This document shows, in pieces, positions 32,112-33,261 of a DNA stretch of 33,261 nucleotides. The stretch's first letter is position 1. Each line of letters opens with the position of its first letter. The notes under the pieces were generated by a model. The model saw only the letters and a program-made list of their open reading frames with translations. It was not told where the DNA came from and ran no database searches. The translations under genes and the position numbers were made by a program. Source of the DNA: Hofstenia miamia (taxonomy: Eukaryota > Xenacoelomorpha > Acoela > Hofsteniidae); contig CABFPE010000303.1 of NCBI GenBank assembly GCA_900660155.1, positions 747,199-780,459 on the forward strand. The letters run 5' to 3'.

Positions 32112-32690
32112 TTAAAAATGCTCTTCGTAATACGAACACAACATTATGGTTGACTTGCACTCGGGCAACATGGTCACTACCATTTCCATACCGCTTGGAA
32201 GTCTTTCTATCCATTGCAGATGGACAAATATGCATCTCTTCCTCTTGCGACCGTAAGTGGATGTAAACTGTGTGTAGTTGGCGAAAATACTATTCCACAC
32301 ACTACTGTAAGGCTTGTTTTCTTACATTGGAACAATTATATGTTATCGGAGTTGGAAATTTAGTTTGAGAGGTTTCATGCGTAGATTCTCCAGAAAGATG
32401 CCCAATCAGGAAAATTCGTCAAAAGCACAGCTTCAGCATTATTTCCAGCAATTTACAAGGAGTTAGAAAGTAGGCAAGTGGCCAGTGCCTTGTTCTTTTC
32501 TGAGCGTTGTAATTGTTGCAAGTCAACCGCGAGTTTTGAGGTCGTGAGGCAGGTATCTTTTGTACATTTACGCCAGAGTAGTGCAGTAACTCAGAAACTG
32601 TAGGCCTTGATATGTTATAGCTAATCTTCTTCAATGGAAAGTATCCCGGGTAAATATAATCGTTGACTAATATTATCACCAACTGTTGAA
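32112..32690 (-). pseudogene. Second piggyBac transposase fragment, C-terminal part
   Basis: Minus strand from about 32690: NISRPTVSELLHYSGVNVQK, then YNAQKRTRHWPLAYF followed by LLEIMLKLCF. This corresponds to the piggyBac segment YxxxRRTRRWPxAxFxxLLxIAxxNA. Then, at 32112-32270, GRKRC with PSAMDRKTSK in another frame corresponds to the Cys-rich tail (RKRCxxCPxxxDRKTxxxC). It lies outside the 29506-32073 element and is a different lineage, with YNAQKRTRHWPL where the other copy has YHIALRSKK-stop-WWP. Its own ends were not found. Confidence 0.7.
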
Positions 32691-32699
32691 TGAGTAAAT

Positions 32700-32973
32700 A
32701 GCCGGCAATCTAAGCACACTTTTAAAATACTCTCACGAGCTGGTATAACTAGTCGACTCAAATTCCCTTTATTTAAGCATATGAAATACAATATAAAATA
32801 AAATAAAAAAGCTTAAGGTAGATCTATCCCCTCACTAGTGATAAAAATGAAGAAAAATCACCATATGAGAAAGCGACATATATTGATAGTATAGTCATAT
32901 TTCTACATATTACAAGTGTCAGTAAGCAGCTTGGAGCCAGTATTTAGTAGTTATGGGCATGCTAAGATCATAA
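32700..32973. other. No gene recognised
   Basis: A+T-rich spacer between the piggyBac fragment and the Mutator-like frame. Confidence 0.5.
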
Positions 32974-33261
32974 CCACCCATTAAAAAGGTGACTGAAGCA
33001 AAACCATATGGGGAAGACAGAGAGATAGAAAAACTAGAATGCGTGGGACATGTTCAGAAGAGATGTGGGACTCGGCTGCGTCGACTCGTAAATGAAAGCA
33101 AAGGGATGAAACTCAGTGATGGAAAAGGTTTAGGTGGATTGGGAAGACTTACAAGCAAAAAGATAGACACTCTTCAAAATTATTATGGATTCACAATTAG
33201 ACAGAATGCTGGTAATTTAGAACAAATGCAAGCAGATGTGAAGGCAGTTTTGTACCAAATA
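32974..33261 (+). CDS. Mutator-like transposase-domain protein, partial (runs off window)
   Basis: A frame opens after a TAA at 32971-32973 and continues without a stop to the last base. From 32986 it reads KVTEAKPYGEDREIEKLECV, then GHVQKRCGTRLRRLVNESKG, then GKGLGGLGRLTSKKIDTLQN and YYGFTIRQNAGNLEQMQADV. The segment ECVGHVQKRxGTRLRxL - GGxGRLTxKxIDxLQNYYG is characteristic of the family annotated as Mutator-like transposase domain, found in domesticated-looking and mobile copies across invertebrates. No frameshift or stop is seen in 96 codons, in contrast with every other transposase here, so this may be a recent or active copy. The start lies upstream in an unrecognised exon, or this is a fragment. 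Confidence 0.82.

Overview
This is an A+T-rich eukaryotic window (about two thirds A+T by eye) with one recognisable animal gene in very long introns, surrounded by decayed DNA transposons, microsatellites and one assembly gap. The gene is a FoxO-type forkhead factor, so the source is a metazoan. The forkhead is divergent, and intron size and repeat content suggest an invertebrate, but I cannot place it to phylum.

Host gene, + strand. The forkhead domain is split over two exons, 5108-5295 and 17601-17755. The first ends exactly at Gly-Trp-Lys and the second begins with Asn-Ser-Ile-Arg-His-Asn-Leu-Ser, which is the classic FoxO intron position. The intron between them is 12.3 kb. A phase-compatible third exon (28865-29044) lies 11.1 kb further on and encodes a Ser/Pro/Tyr/Gln-rich tail. 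Reading through its donor gives an immediate TAA. Splicing instead leads to a short 20-codon exon (29606-29666) that lies inside the left end of a piggyBac-like element. The N-terminal exon or exons are not seen and probably lie left of the window.

Mobile elements by region. 1-7.3 kb: six or seven short non-autonomous hAT-like elements. Each has its own repeated subterminal word; two have convincing 8-bp target-site duplications (1873-2312 perfect, 3870-4166 7/8). 9.3-10.6 kb: internally deleted hAT transposon (BED finger joined to the C-terminal half). 12.4 kb: solitary pogo/Tigger-like terminus. 14.1-14.6 kb: Tc1-like DD37E transposase remnant. 15.1-16.1 kb: minisatellite, TA microsatellites and a 286-N gap. 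16251-17419: complete-ended but dead mariner-like DD41D element with TA duplication. 17.9 kb: lone piggyBac-like end. 26.4-26.8 kb: reverse-transcriptase fragment. 29506-32073: TTAA-flanked piggyBac-like element with a broken transposase and a nested PIF/Harbinger-type MITE (31680-31820). 32.1-32.7 kb: second piggyBac transposase fragment. 32974-end: open, apparently undamaged start of a Mutator-like transposase-domain protein that runs off the window.

Nothing here looks bacterial or viral, and there is no operon or CRISPR. The two most notable items are the divergent FoxO gene, with no visible second Akt/14-3-3 motif after the forkhead and possible transposon capture of its 3' end, and the cluster of unrelated hAT-like miniature elements just upstream of its forkhead exon.
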